DNA of 64,000 nt, taken from the NCBI GenBank assembly GCA_021401465.1, contig JADDMT010000025.1, forward strand, positions 248,001 to 312,000, read 5' to 3'. The notes under the pieces are model-generated. The model worked only from the letters and a program-made list of their open reading frames with translations. It was not told the DNA's origin and did no database searches. Position numbers and translations under genes: made by a program. The stretch is from Teratosphaeria epicoccoides (taxonomy: Eukaryota; Ascomycota; Dothideomycetes; Mycosphaerellales; Teratosphaeriaceae). Shown here piece after piece: positions 40,601 through 52,805 of the stretch; position 1 is the first letter of the stretch; each line of letters begins with the position of its first letter.

Positions 40601-40846
40601 CGTGGCGTCAAAACATGGTGTACCTTGAGGTGATGTTTTGAGCGTCGGCGCGTGAAGCACGCGTCCAAAACGAGCAGCTGCTTCAACGTCACCCTCGCTC
40701 CTTCCTAGTTTCCAAACATCCTTCAAAACGTTGCACGCTCAAGCATACATCAAATGAACGTTGACTTTGAAGCAGTATCGCCAGCGACTCGTACTGAGAA
40801 TTATTACATGTAGATATCGATTTATTCAACAAGACTGTTAACAAGC
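40601..40846. promoter_or_regulatory. Bidirectional promoter between RAD9 and the LRR gene
   Basis: Only 246 bp separate the two divergent start codons. It contains an MluI cell-cycle box sequence, ACGCGT, at 40659-40664 on the RAD9 side. Confidence 0.5.
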
Positions 40847-42767
40847 ATGGCCGCCATGATGGAAGCGCTTCCGCCGGATCTTTGGTATACCATTCGTCTA
40901 GCAGACTGTCACTTGTCGTACTCCACAGCACTGACGCTCATGGCAGGCATCTCGTCGCCGCTGAATTGGCTGCCTGCGCAAAAGCATCTGCTGACCAAGA
41001 AGCTGCAAGGCCGTATTTTGCGACCTTGTATCACGGCATCTTGAGCAGCAAGTTCTTGGCCAACGCTGGTTTCATTTCCGCCTTGTACAGGATATGCTTC
41101 ATTGATCAATCGCCAGTCGGAGCTGGTGGGAGCGAGTCCATCACATTTGCTGAGCAGGACATCATGGTGATGAAGTGGTCAATCCTCTGGCGGACAATCA
41201 TCCTGTCAGCACTCAACAAGACTCTCTACCCGTACGCCCGTCATCTCCGAGTTCTTGATCTGAGAGATCTAAGCCTGTTGATCGAGCGCCTTGATGAAGG
41301 GAGATTCAAAGGCAAGGTGGCAAAGCAATTCTTCGCTGGCGACCTTAAGCGCTTTCATCATGTGGCTGCGACAGGAAAATGGCGAGTAGGCAGACTTGAG
41401 GCGAAGCAGATTCTCATGGAGATCGGTGACACATTGACTGCGTCAGCCAGTCTCATCGAGGGAATCTCGGAGCCAAGCACGATCGATGTGATGTCCAGCA
41501 AACTTGCTACATGGATTCCTCGCTTGCATCACCTAAGAGAACTCGAGCTGGGTGATGCGAAGGCGCTTGCGAACGAGCTACATCGCGATCTCTTCCACGC
41601 ACATTGTCCACAACTAAGCATCATCAGAATCTTCCAGTCTACGGATCGTGATGCTGACCACTCGTTGGGCCTGTTCATCTCAGGCATGCCGCCGAACACT
41701 CTGACACATTTCGAGAATCTTGGTACAACTCACATTGGTCCTGAGACATGCTTGGCTTTCAACCGTCATGGCAAGAGCCTCAGGTCTTTGAAGCTGGCCT
41801 TAGAGGAAGAAGGCATTTTGGCGCTTGCTTTGCTCCAGGACTGCACTAGCTTGGAGACGCTGCATGTCTCTGCGCTCCGCCCTTCCGTTGATCTTAAGGC
41901 GACACAGAATGATACCTTCCTCGAAATGCTGGATTGGTTGAGACGTTGCAATGAGCTTCGCGATATAAGCTTCAGCAATGTCTTGTCAGCTCCAGATCTG
42001 TTGCTGCCAGTCTTGCAAAATGCCAACGTCAAGCTCAGGAGTCTGCAGGTGGATGCCAAAGAGGGATCTCTGTATGTCATGAACGACAATCACGAGTTTC
42101 ATCGTGCGTTAGCGAACCAGACGACGCTCGAGAATCTGCATCTGCGCGCAGATCCTGACCCGGTAAGCAGCTCCTGTCCAATCGACACTCCTTCGCAACG
42201 GGCTACTGTAGGTAGTCGTTGCGAAGTGATGCCGACACAGACCTCACCTCATTGTACACATCGAACTGATGAGTTTACAGGTCAGTCGCGATGACATGGA
42301 AGTGCTGATGGACGGCCTTGAGCAACTGGTCAACATGCGCGAACTCAACCTCTACCGTATCTCTGATTATTTCAGCGACCACCACATAATTCGGCTGGCT
42401 GGCTGCATGAGGTGGGTAACGTACATCACATGGTTTTCCAGACCGCACTGACTCGGTGACTTTTAGGCTTTTAAGGATTCTCTACGTGGGGGGCTATGGC
42501 ATCACGGACGCTGTCTTACCGAATCTGGCAGACCTTCAGCATCTCAAGTCACTCACGCTAGCGGGCATCACCACGTTCACCGTTGAGGGTTTGCTCGATT
42601 TCGTTGAGCGCTTGGATGCTGGTAACAAGGACTTCCAAATGTCTGTGGATATGGCAGACCCTCAGTCTATGATATCCGACGAGGCGCAAGATGTCATCCG
42701 CAAGGCCTTTGTGGCCAAGGTGAATGCTCGATTCGAGTATCAATTGTTACGGGGTAAAGTTCCGTGA
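40847..42767 (+). CDS. LRR/F-box-like protein, function unknown
   Basis: CDS is join(40847..40884,40947..42162,42281..42411,42467..42767), 561 aa. All three introns are canonical and phase-consistent: 40885-40946 (GTATAC, CTGAC, CAG), 42163-42280 (GTAAGC...TACAG) and 42412-42466 (GTGGGT...TTTAG). The N-terminus (MEALPPDLWHLVAAEL) looks like the start of a degenerate F-box helix. From residue 200 on, repeated Leu-rich segments (LHHLRELELGDAKAL, KSLRSLKLALEEEGIL, CTSLETLHVSALRP, NELRDISFSNVL, LQHLKSLTLAGITTF) indicate a horseshoe LRR domain. It may be an SCF substrate receptor, but the F-box is not convincing. The second ATG pair (MMEALPP) is an alternative start. Confidence 0.8.
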
Positions 42768-43030
42768 ATTCTGCGTAGCGATGTTCCCTTCTGACAGCGT
42801 CCAGATCCCAACATGCCCGAATTCTCAGACTCAGACTCTGACTGAACCACAAGACTAGCAAGGCGTTTGAGATTTCTGACCTGACGCAGATCATGCATGC
42901 TGCGCGAAGAAAAGCTTTGGTTGCACTTAGGTCGTTCAGGTTGTCAGTAGCACTTAGCGTGATGACGTAAGGAATATGGGCTTTCCGAGAACTCTCATAG
43001 CATCAGGAGTCTATCAATGTTCATCCCACG

Positions 43031-44835
43031 ATGCGACAGATATTGGTCATTGCTGGATCTGACAGCTCTGGCGGGGCGTATGTTGTTTGAAAGCGCAAGC
43101 TGTGGAGCTGTGAACCTGAAGCTGACTGAGGATTCGCAGCGGCCTCGAAGCCGACCAGAAAGTGATTGCAGCCCATGGATTGTATGCTATGACTGCGACG
43201 ACAGCCCTGACGGCTCAAAACACTCAAGGAGTTGATGGCATCCACGAGACACCGCCAGCATTTGTCAAGAAGCAAATCGATGCTTGCGCAGCGGATATAA
43301 AGATAGATGTGGTGAAGACAGGTGATGAAAGAAAAAGGCGTGAAACAAAAAGGCATCTAACTGATTTCTCCAAGGCATGCTCGCAAATGCAGATACTGTC
43401 AAAATTGTAGCGATCTCTCTTCGCCAGTATGTCGTCGAGAAGTCAGTCGTTGACCCGGTGATGGTGGCCACCAGTGGTGCTCGCCTACTGCCAGAGAATG
43501 CCATTAAGACGCTTTGTGAAGACCTCCTACCACAAACGTACATCCTGACACCAAACGTCCCGGAGGCCAAGCTGATATTGCAGGAGGCTGGCCAAACTGC
43601 AATCGAAGTCACTGACCTGGAGGGACTGAAGAAGCTCGCGGCTGCTGTGCACAAGCTTGGTCCAAGATACGTCCTCATCAAAGGTGGACATTTGGCTCTG
43701 ACAGCTAACCGCAAACTGGCGCATAGCGATGACGAGAAGAAGATTGTTGCCAATGTACTGTATGGCGATGACATCGACGAAGTGATCGAAGTTGCGTACC
43801 AGCCATCCAGGGATACACATGGGACTGGATGCACCCTTGCTTGTAAGATTCCATAGAACGGCCGTCATTTAACTCACCACGGGTGCTGATAGCCTTGCAG
43901 CTGCAATCGCTTGCAATATAGCCAATGAGATGCCAATCGCCAAGGCTGTGAGGACAGCCTGCCGCTACGTCGAATCTGGTATCAAGACGAGCCCGGGCCT
44001 GGGCAAGGGGTCTGGCCCACTCAACCATTTCCATTCTGTACAGTCTCTGCCTTACTACCCTGGGGGATTCATCGAGTATCTCTTGGATCGAGACGATGTC
44101 AAGAAGGTCTGGCATGAGTACACCCATCATAGTTTCGTCGAGAGCATGGGTGACGGCACATTGCCATTGGAAACCTTCAGATTCTATTTGATTCAGGACT
44201 ACCTGTACTTGATCCAGTTCGCCAGAGCAAATGCGCTCGCGGGCTACAAAGCCAAGGATCTGGACGACATTGCTGGCGCAGCACAGTTAGTCTTGCACAT
44301 CGAACACGAGATCGCTCTGCACCTAGGCGAGTGCGCGGCATTCGGTCTAACCAAGGAGGAGATCGAGAAATACAAGGAAACGCAAGCATGCACGGCTTAT
44401 AGCCGCTACGTGCTCGACGTGGGGCAGTCGCAGGATTGGCTGGCTCTCCAAATCGCTCTGCTGCCGTGCTTGCTTGGTTATGGCGAGATCGCGCGTAGGC
44501 TTAAGAAGCTGCAAGCGACCACTCCGCCAAAGCAGCCGAATAGGTACTTGACCTGGATCAACAATTACGTCAGCGAAGATTATGTTGCAGCGGTCGAGAA
44601 GGGTCGAGGTCAGTGTCGGACGTAAGACAGAGCGTGAGTGAAAGGCTTACCAGGGATAGCTCTTATCGAAAGGCATGCAACCAAGCAATCGCCACACAGG
44701 ATCGAGGAGCTTGTGGACATTTTTACAAATGCCACCAAGGTACGCGAATGTCTCACTCGTAGCCATGGAAAGCAAGCACTGACTGCGATGTTTTAGATGG
44801 AGATCGGCTTTTGGGAAATGGGTAAGGCAGTCTGA
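43031..44835 (+). CDS. THI20: Bifunctional HMP/HMP-P kinase and TenA-type thiaminase II
   Basis: Six exons: join(43031..43077,43140..43321,43375..43842,43901..44608,44654..44739,44797..44835), 509 aa. Introns are 45-62 nt with standard sites. The N-terminal ThiD domain (about 1-260) has the ribokinase-fold start MRQILVIAGSDSSGGAG, AHGLYAMTATTALTAQNT, DPVMVATSGARLL and the anion-hole/catalytic GTGCTLASAIA. It phosphorylates hydroxymethylpyrimidine to HMP-PP for thiamine synthesis. The C-terminal TenA domain (about 285-509) has KKVWHEYTHHSFVESMGDGTLP, FYLIQDYLYL and LLPCLLGYGEI with a likely catalytic Cys. It ends in the terminal helix ATKMEIGFWEM, made only after the last two splices. This fusion is the Thi20/21/22 architecture of yeast. 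Confidence 0.96.
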
Positions 44836-45403
44836 TGCTGTGAAGCTTGCTGAGCTGGATATCATGTTCATCGTGCAAGCAGTGAAGGGAGGCTGGCCTT
44901 TGTTGGCGTTGACCTGCTGTGATTTGCATGTGATAGCGAAGAAAGTCACGACCGTACAAAGCCGTTGAGGAGTAACGGGTCACTGGAGGTCGCAAGCGCC
45001 TCACTGACCCTACAGAGCGTGCTAGCAAGTGTATTGGGGCTGACTGCAAAAGCACGAGCTCCAGTATTTGCATAGCTTATCTTTTGTCGACGAGACTTGA
45101 CTCTCCTTCCAACATCTTCTGCGTGCTCTTGCCTCACGAGAATTCATTATTCGCCCCTTCTGAGTAAGCAAAGCTCAGCGCTAATCTTATTTTAGTCTAG
45201 TGTCACCCGCGTTAGGCGCTCTTGCCAAAATACTTCTCCCAGCAATCTTGCTTTTTCTCCTACTCGTGCACAACCATCTCCAGCGAGACGATTCCTTAAG
45301 GCCTTGAATCGGCGTGTTTGCTTTGGCAGACGAATCACACTCATTATACAGGTCACGCGACACGTGAACCAAGTAAAAGAAGACACAGATACCGAGCGCA
45401 ATC
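44836..45403. promoter_or_regulatory. Intergenic region upstream of DBP2
   Basis: A 570-bp stretch between two plus-strand genes, holding the THI20 3' flank and the DBP2 promoter and leader. No gene supported; small ORFs only. Confidence 0.35.
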
Positions 45404-47806
45404 ATGTCGTACGGGGGAGGCTACGGCGGTGGAGGTTATGGCGGTGGTGGCCGTGGTGGTGGTGGAGGATACAGCAACGGGTACGATAAAGACGGATCAG
45501 GACGCGGCCACGAGTCCCGCGATTACTACTCCAATGGGTAAGCCCCAAAGGTTTAGCTCTCGCTCGCAGCCTGCGTCAAATTTTCCATGATTCTTATTGT
45601 TCATATACCTGCGCCTTTGAATATGTGGCTGACAGTGACTCTTTCAGATACGGCGGTGGCGGCGGCGGCGGTGGATATTCGAATGGGGGCTCAAACGGCT
45701 ATAGTGGCGGATACGGCGGCGGCCACGGAGGCGGCGGCGGCGACAGAATGTCAAACCTGGGCTCAGGCTTAAGGCAGCAGAATTGGGATCTGAGCACTCT
45801 GCCCAAGTTTGAAAAGTCATTCTATAAGGAGGACCCAGCTGTCGCTGCTCGCTCACAGCCCGACGTCGATAAGTTTCGCCGCGACAACCAGATCACCGTC
45901 ACAGGCCGCAATGTGCCCAAGCCCGTGGAGACTTTCGATGAGGCTGGCTTCCCGGGCTATGTGATGAACGAGGTCAAGGCACAAGGCTTTCCCAAGCCAA
46001 CCCCAATTCAGTCACAGGGCTGGCCGATGGCTCTTTCCGGCCGCGACGTCGTCGGCGTCGCTGAAACCGGTTCTGGCAAGACCCTCACATACTGTCTGCC
46101 CGCCATAGTCCACATTAACGCACAGCCCCTGCTATCTCCAGGTGATGGGCCGATCGTTCTCATCCTGGCTCCAACCCGTGAGTTGGCTGTGCAAATTCAA
46201 GAGGAGGTCGGCAAATTTGGCAAGTCATCGAGGATACGCAACACATGTGTCTACGGCGGTGTTCCAAAGGGCGGTCAGATTCGCGATCTTGCTAGGGGTG
46301 TCGAAGTCTGTATCGCGACTCCGGGCCGTCTGATCGACATGCTTGAGGCCGGCAAGACGAACCTGCGCCGCGTCACCTACCTAGTCCTTGATGAGGCCGA
46401 TCGCATGTTGGATATGGGGTTCGAGCCGCAAATTCGCAAGATCGTGGGACAGATCCGTCCCGATCGTCAGACCTGCATGTGGTCTGCTACTTGGCCAAAG
46501 GAAATTCGTCAGCTGGCATCCGACTTCCAGCAAGATTTCATCCAGGTCAATATCGGTAGCCACGACCTGGCTGCCAATCACCGCATCCAGCAAATTGTCG
46601 AAGTATGCAGCGACTTTGAGAAGCGCGATAAGATGGCGAAGCACGTGGAGCGTATCATGGAGGACAAGGCGAACAAGATCATCATCTTCACAGGGACCAA
46701 GCGAGTCGCCGACGACATCACCCGCTTCCTCCGTCAGGACGGTTGGCCGGCGCTCTCGATTCACGGCGACAAGCAGCAGAACGAGCGCGATTGGGTGCTC
46801 AACGAGTTTAAGACGGGCAAGAGCCCAATCATGGTTGCCACTGACGTGGCTTCCCGCGGCATCGGTATGCTTGCAGACAGCCCTGCCCCATGCCCTTCAC
46901 CCATCCCCCTACCCCACGTCCCGCTTGTAAGTGCGGGATCTGTCTGATTGCTGCACTTTGCGCGTGCGGCGTGCACACATAACCATTTGTCTAGGGCTAT
47001 TCGTGTTCCTTTGTTCTTCAAAGGGTCCTTGGAGACTTCTGACTGGCGGTGCGCGTTCTGCGCGTGCCTCGCCGTCCATATCACGTTCCTTCTCTCCTCT
47101 CGCCAGTTCGTGAGAGAAGCGCGTGCTACGAGTCTTTCAAATGTTGCGTTGGTTCCCTACAGCTGCGCGCGTTCCAAGGATCCTACTCGGAGAATGTTCA
47201 CGGCCCGTGACATTGTATATTTGTGTACGCCTGTGAGCGTTGAGCTCCCTGCTCGTGGCTGGCTCTGCAACCGCATGCAGCACCCCCGGTGAATGCTCTG
47301 CGTGACGCCTTTTGCGCACTGGACAGATCTCGCATCCGAAAAGGATTGCTGTTGCTCTTCATCGCTCACATACACGTACTGCATAGCTGTGCTAACTTTG
47401 CTGCGTTTCAAGACGTCAAGGACATCACGCATGTCTTCAACTATGACTTCCCAAACAACGTGGAGGACTACGTCCACCGGATTGGTCGAACTGGCCGTGC
47501 TGGCCGCCACGGCACTGCCATCACCCTCTTCACTACTGACAGTAAGTTTGACCAGCTATAGCCTGCATTGAATTTGGCTAATGACATTCTTAAGACGCGA
47601 AGCAGGCCCGTGAGCTCGTTGGCATATTGACTGAGGCCAAGCAGCAGATTGATCCTCGTCTTGGCGAGATGGTTAGGTACTCTGGCGGCGGAGGCGGAGG
47701 AGGATGGCGCGGCGGGCGCGGAGGCCGTGGTGGTCGAGGTGGAGGAGGTGGTGGTGGCTGGACTGGCAGCAACAATGCGCCGCTGGGTGGCAGCCGTCGC
47801 TGGTAG
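45404..47806 (+). CDS. DBP2: DEAD-box RNA helicase Dbp2 (p68 family)
   Basis: CDS is join(45404..45537,45648..46864,47413..47541,47595..47806), 563 aa. Both ends carry Gly/Arg-rich tails (GGYGGGG...; WRGGRGGRGGRG). Helicase motifs run in order: Q motif (GFPKPTPIQSQ), I (AETGSGKT), Ia (PTRELAVQ), Ib (TPGRLID), II (DEAD), III (SAT), V (ATDVASRGID) and VI (HRIGRTGR). The 548-nt third intron (46865-47412, GTATGC donor, GCTAAC branch, AAG acceptor) splits the Asp codon of motif V, matching the exceptional 3' intron of yeast DBP2 and S. pombe dbp2. Dbp2 acts in RNP remodelling, transcription fidelity, rRNA processing and mRNA export. The other introns are 110 nt and 53 nt. Confidence 0.97.
46865..47412 (+). 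other. Long conserved-position intron of DBP2
   Basis: At 548 nt it is about tenfold longer than most introns in this window. Donor GTATGC, branch GCTAAC about 20 nt from the acceptor TTTCAAG. A 6-bp inverted repeat (TCCCGC 46919-46924 / GCGGGA 46933-46938) presents a perfect cryptic donor GTAAGT (46927-46932) in its loop. I see no box C/D or H/ACA snoRNA signature by eye. Confidence 0.85.
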
Positions 47807-50800
47807 AGACCCGTTCACCCATTATAGTGACGGTTCTTTCTACCTTGCTTGTGCTGCTCCGGTTGACTGTTGTGCATGGTAAAAAGCGAACGGCGTTCAA
47901 GGTTAGACTGGGCTATGGAATCACTTCGCGCATGGGCCCCGGCCCAGATCGGCGCCATTGGTTGAAGGATGATGGATTCATTGGCAGCGGCGAATTCATC
48001 AGACTGACATGGTCGCCTGAGTGTGGAAAGATCACTTCCAGAGCGATTAAGATAGATTAATGATGCTTGCACAACCGGACGAAAGATGTATCTGCACGAC
48101 TTTGCTTCTGCTCACTGACCACATGACGGTCGCCTCTTTTGCAGCAAATGGACATCTGTCGAAACTGCCCGGTGAGCGTGGTGCGCAGGGCCCGGTCGGT
48201 ATGTCGTGGCTTGGCGACCACACGCGGGTCGGTCTACTCAACCATGAGGCAAGTCAGAATCATTACGCCAAGGCTGCGAAAGTGGATGCACGTCTCGCAT
48301 CCTTGGCTTAGGGCTTCTCTGCGTATACCGACTAGTCCCTCGAGCAAATGTCCGTAGGTCTGCTGGTGCGCTCTTTACCAACTTTGGTGAAGCCAGGTCA
48401 ATATGTAATGAGAGCACTGCAGCAATCGGTGAGCCTACTTTGACTCGTGACAGATTGACTGTAAAGACCCCGATAACCTGGATCTGCCTAGAATAGTAGC
48501 TCACGGCGCGACTCCCGAACGGCCGCTTAAAAGCGCCATTGGTCGACATTGCACAAGCATCTAGATAAGAATAACCCCACCGGCGAGACACAACAAATTC
48601 GACCGCGCGGCGCAGCACCCTGGCACACAGTAGAGCCCCATTACTCGAGTGCTCCCACGTGCCCTGTAGTTTTGGTCGGCTGTATCACATCGGCCTCCGT
48701 CGGCCGTACTGACCACGATGGTGGCGTCTTCGACCAGGGGCGACTCTGGGCGGGAGGGTTCAGCAGTGAACTGAAATGGTAGTACAATAGTGTCTTGGCC
48801 AGCTTGCATGGCGAGATGACGTCTGGTGTATGAACTTCCAATCAACCAGGATTGGTCTGCGTCAATTCTCGTACATCCTCACATATCGCCTCGTTTCTGT
48901 GGGAATATGATATGGAAGTAATGACGGTTGTGCTGCAATCCCTGAAGTGCCGTAATGCCTTGCCGTGACCCTCAGGCCGTTGAAGAATCTGGGAGACGAA
49001 ACCTTGTTGCTTAACAATGACAGTCTTGAGTAAGCTTCTTGGAACTGAGTTTCAACTTACCGACAAGGAGACCTGCACGCTGCAGTTCCGAACACTGTCA
49101 GTGCGTAGGTTGCCCCCCGCGAGCGGGATTCAATTTGCATGTAGAGTGCATTTTCGAATTGCAGCTCGACATTTCATTTGACGAAGTGTTGGAACACTGT
49201 GACAAGAGCGCATGGCCCGAATGGGTGGAGCTCAGGATTTTGGCAGATGCTTTGGCGCAAGGATCGTGCATCTTGATTCCTGGATGTTCGGAACGTAGGT
49301 ATGCTTTGGAAGTGGGACGTCTTCGAATCGTGGCTGTCCCAATAATATGATTTTCAACCAAGGTTGATATGATCGACGTTTTCGCGCGCACATCTATCTT
49401 CGTTGGTCGATCAGAAATGCTTGATTGATTCGAGTTCTGGAATGACATCTCAATGACTGATGATTATACGAATGCTTGAATGAGTGAATGACGAAATCCT
49501 GGAGGGCCTGATTGACAGGTCAATGCAATCACGGCTGCATTAGCGACCGTTCCTGTGTGATCGGCCCGTCCTCAGCAAAGACTTGCATGTCTGCCGGATC
49601 ACGGGCCTTAGCCAATGAAGAAGCACTCAGGTCGATCAGAGTAATTTGCAGATGCCATGTTAAACCCACACACCACTCCGACCATGCCTCGTCTCGTGAC
49701 CATAGATACCCATGGACCATAGCTCGAGACCGGGAAGGACGCTGCATTGTAGGCAGACATGGCCCTATTACGCAGTCTTGTTGCTTGACCTGGCCGAGAC
49801 GCACTCACGCACAGCTCACCAAGATGCATGCGCGCCCGAACTACTGCGGCAAGGCGATGGGCCGCACATAGAGGCGTGTCTTCCAGCAATCTTGCAGGAC
49901 AGCGGGCGGGACGAGTTCGCCGTACATGCAGCTGCAGTAGTGGACTGAGACCCATTTGCCGAAGCCAACTGTTCACCGGCTGCACACAGACGAGCTTTTC
50001 AGAGGACCCTCGGTCGGCGCGTCAATTTTCTCATCACGCACAGCTTGTCAGCCCTCTGCAGCTGGTTGGGGCTGCCAGAGCCACCGCCACTGTAATGATC
50101 AGAACGTGTCAAGCAAGATATGCGGCCAAATATGTACGCCGACAGCTTATGAGTTTGCAACAGCACGTGACAAGAAGATTTCGCCAATTTGCATTTGTGC
50201 CGCCTATTGTGCCGCCTCGGCTTCAATGAATCACCAGAACGAGATAACGTATCGTAACCACCTCGGAGTCCGTAAGCCCAGAACCTGAAGCACCTCCGAT
50301 TTGATTCTGGGAAGTTTGCCCTTCGAGAACCTTGGCCGCGCACGTCCCAAGGTCATGCATAGGGTTGGGGTGAAATCATATCATAGATCTCCACTTTTGC
50401 TCGCGAGCACACTTCGGCATCCTTGCGGCCGAGCCTCGAAAACTGGGCATATTTCCGAGGCTGAGGTTGTGCGCGTCAGATTGCTATCTTGACGATGGCT
50501 CCAGGCGTCTGTTTTGAAGAAAGTCGAAATTGAAAGACGTGTCAGAAAGCCGCAATGCCCCTCCAAAGACAGGACGTCAACATAAGAAATGCCCGATCTG
50601 CCGCTATGCGAGGCTACGACAGACGGCTCATAGCCTGCTTCTCGATGAAGTAGCGCCAGCGTGAGTTGTGGCACTTTGGTCCCCATCGTAGCACTACGTC
50701 TCATGCACTTTACCACATGCACTCGTTCACAGTGAGTGGTGATACCGCCTGTGTTGTTGCTGTAGGCCTGCAAAATGCTCCCGGCGCCAAGGCGACAGTG

Positions 50801-52805
50801 CAGCCATCAGTACCAATGTGTCTGAGCGTTTTTTGATTCAGACATGTAGTCGTGCGCCGCAATTCGCGAGCATTCTATCGCATCGACTAACGTTGAGACT
50901 TGTTGCATTGCTACTCACATTGAACTGATTGTATCAATAGTCGTCAACTCCGAGTGGTGGAAATGAAACTTTGCCTCCCTCGTTATCGGTCCTCCTACAC
51001 GTGGTGCTGGGATGAGAGAAAGGGCAGACAGGGCAGCTGCTTGGTCTGTGTTTTCACAGGCAACTCCAAGAGACCTCGAGTTGTGGCGGGAGGAATTTAA
51101 CCGTGATCTTGCAGCAGTGACGTGCGTAGCACACTCTCGTGCCGAAGTTTGTCTCACGGTCAATACTGAGCCGTGGGATGGAATTAAGCATTGATCCTTG
51201 ACGAAGGGCGACATCAGCCGAGACATATGATCATGAGACATCACGATCAGCGTCTCGGACTCGAAGGACACGATTTGGGGCCTGAACCCAGCCAGCGAGC
51301 GTGTACGGGCATATTACATATTCCCAGAGACCCGCCCGGTATATTATCCGAAGATGAGGAGGGTCAGAAAAGGCGCGATTTGGCTCATCGGAACCGTCGA
51401 TTGGCCCGCGGCTCACACCTCATCTTGTGTGGGTGACTCATGCGTTGGCACAGCTGCAGAATATTCTGGGCCCGCAGCTGTCGTTATGCGGGAGAGATCA
51501 AGACAGTCGACCAAAAAAGGAGATGCGGACGAACAGTACCTCCTATCATGTGCGTAAATATCTGCAGCCAGAAGTCGTCGCTTGCCAAGCCGCTCGAATT
51601 CTGCCGCCGCACCTCGTCGAGACAGCTCCTAACTTCTTTCATCTTCGCGTCAACGCAAACTTCCTGCCCGCTCTGCTTGAACGACCAACCAGCGAGCACA
51701 GCCACCAAAGACAGCTTCCGCGGCGCGGATCACACCCACCTTGCTGTCGCCTGACCGAGCTGAGCCCAAGGAAATAACATCAGCAGCGTCAGCGACGCGT
51801 CCAGCATCCTACGCAGCGCGGGCATCAGTGCCATCGCGCACGACATTTGCTCGCCGACGGATATCCTGCAAGACCTGTCATCTACGAGCTAGCAGGCGCG
51901 TAGCGTAGCCGCATTCACCTCGGCGGGCGAGGGTGCAAAACACGCCACACTCTCAAGCCGTGCCGCCGTGTGCGAATACGCAGCGGAGCGTAACGACACC
52001 GCTGAACGGCCTGTGCGCAGAAGTGACATCGTACTTCAGCCGAAGCGGCCATTCACCGCCTCAGAACGTCGCCGGTCTCACTCGCCTGCGATTACTACTG
52101 ACTGGCCGAGACCGAGTGAAGTCCGTGCTTTTCAGAGTTTCATCCATCTCAGATCACCGCTCTGCGGCATCAAAGGCGCAACCGAGACATCGTCGCTCGA
52201 GTCGACGGATCTTTTCCCGTGCGGCCGCGGCAAGACTTCGTAGGCTTGTAATCTCAGCCCACGGATACATACGCTTGACATTGAAACCCTGCAGACTCGT
52301 GCAAAGTCTGCGTTGCAGCTTGCCTGAATTTCGCCTCCCGCGCCGGCAGCTAGAGCGATCGTCATCGTTGCTTAGACTCGATCGCACACTGGGCCACGCC
52401 ATCCCAGGATCCACGAGCGAAGGACGTGCCACGATAGACGCTGTACATATCGCGCTATTCTCCTACGTGTCTAGCACAGGCATCCTTTGTCGAGCACCAT
52501 CTGTCCGGACGACCTAAGCTTCTTCGAGCACAACGTTTCGCCGGGGATTCATTTCGGGTAAAGCAGCAAATCAAGCCTTTCTTGCGCTACTGTCGACCTT
52601 CACGCTAGAAGCCCACTTGGTGGAGTCTGCACATCATACCCGTGCTTGCTCACAAGGTACCGAGGAGAAGACCGCGCTATCCTCCCGTCAAAACAACAGG
52701 CTTGTCCCGCTTCCTTTCGACGGACACTTGTACGACCGGCGCGCTGTCACCGGTGCCTTGCTAGCGACTGGTGTTGCGTCTACTCCAATCTTTTGTGGAC
52801 GTGCT
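47807..52805. other. Five-kilobase region without recognisable genes, upstream of CON7
   Basis: The largest gene-free stretch in the window. ORFs here (for example 49039-49350, 50381-50773 and 51933-52517) lack recognisable domains, start context and splice partners, and look like GC-driven chance frames. I see no transposon ends, tRNA or long repeat. The frame at 52617-52805 is merely the open extension of CON7. Large upstream regions and long leaders are common for developmental regulators, so much of this may be regulatory or non-coding transcript sequence. Confidence 0.4.

Noticed and set aside
40325..40726. Single 133-codon ORF as RAD9 N-terminus starting upstream
   Set aside because: Only the part from ATG at 40600 matches Rad9, and its 3' portion is intron sequence.
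46865..47412. snoRNA hosted in the DBP2 long intron
   Set aside because: No RTGATGA/CTGA pair or H/ACA arrangement found by eye; a covariance search would be decisive.
51933..52517. 194-codon ORF upstream of CON7
   Set aside because: Arg/Ser-rich composition typical of random GC-rich frames, other frames nearby equally open, no homology recognised.
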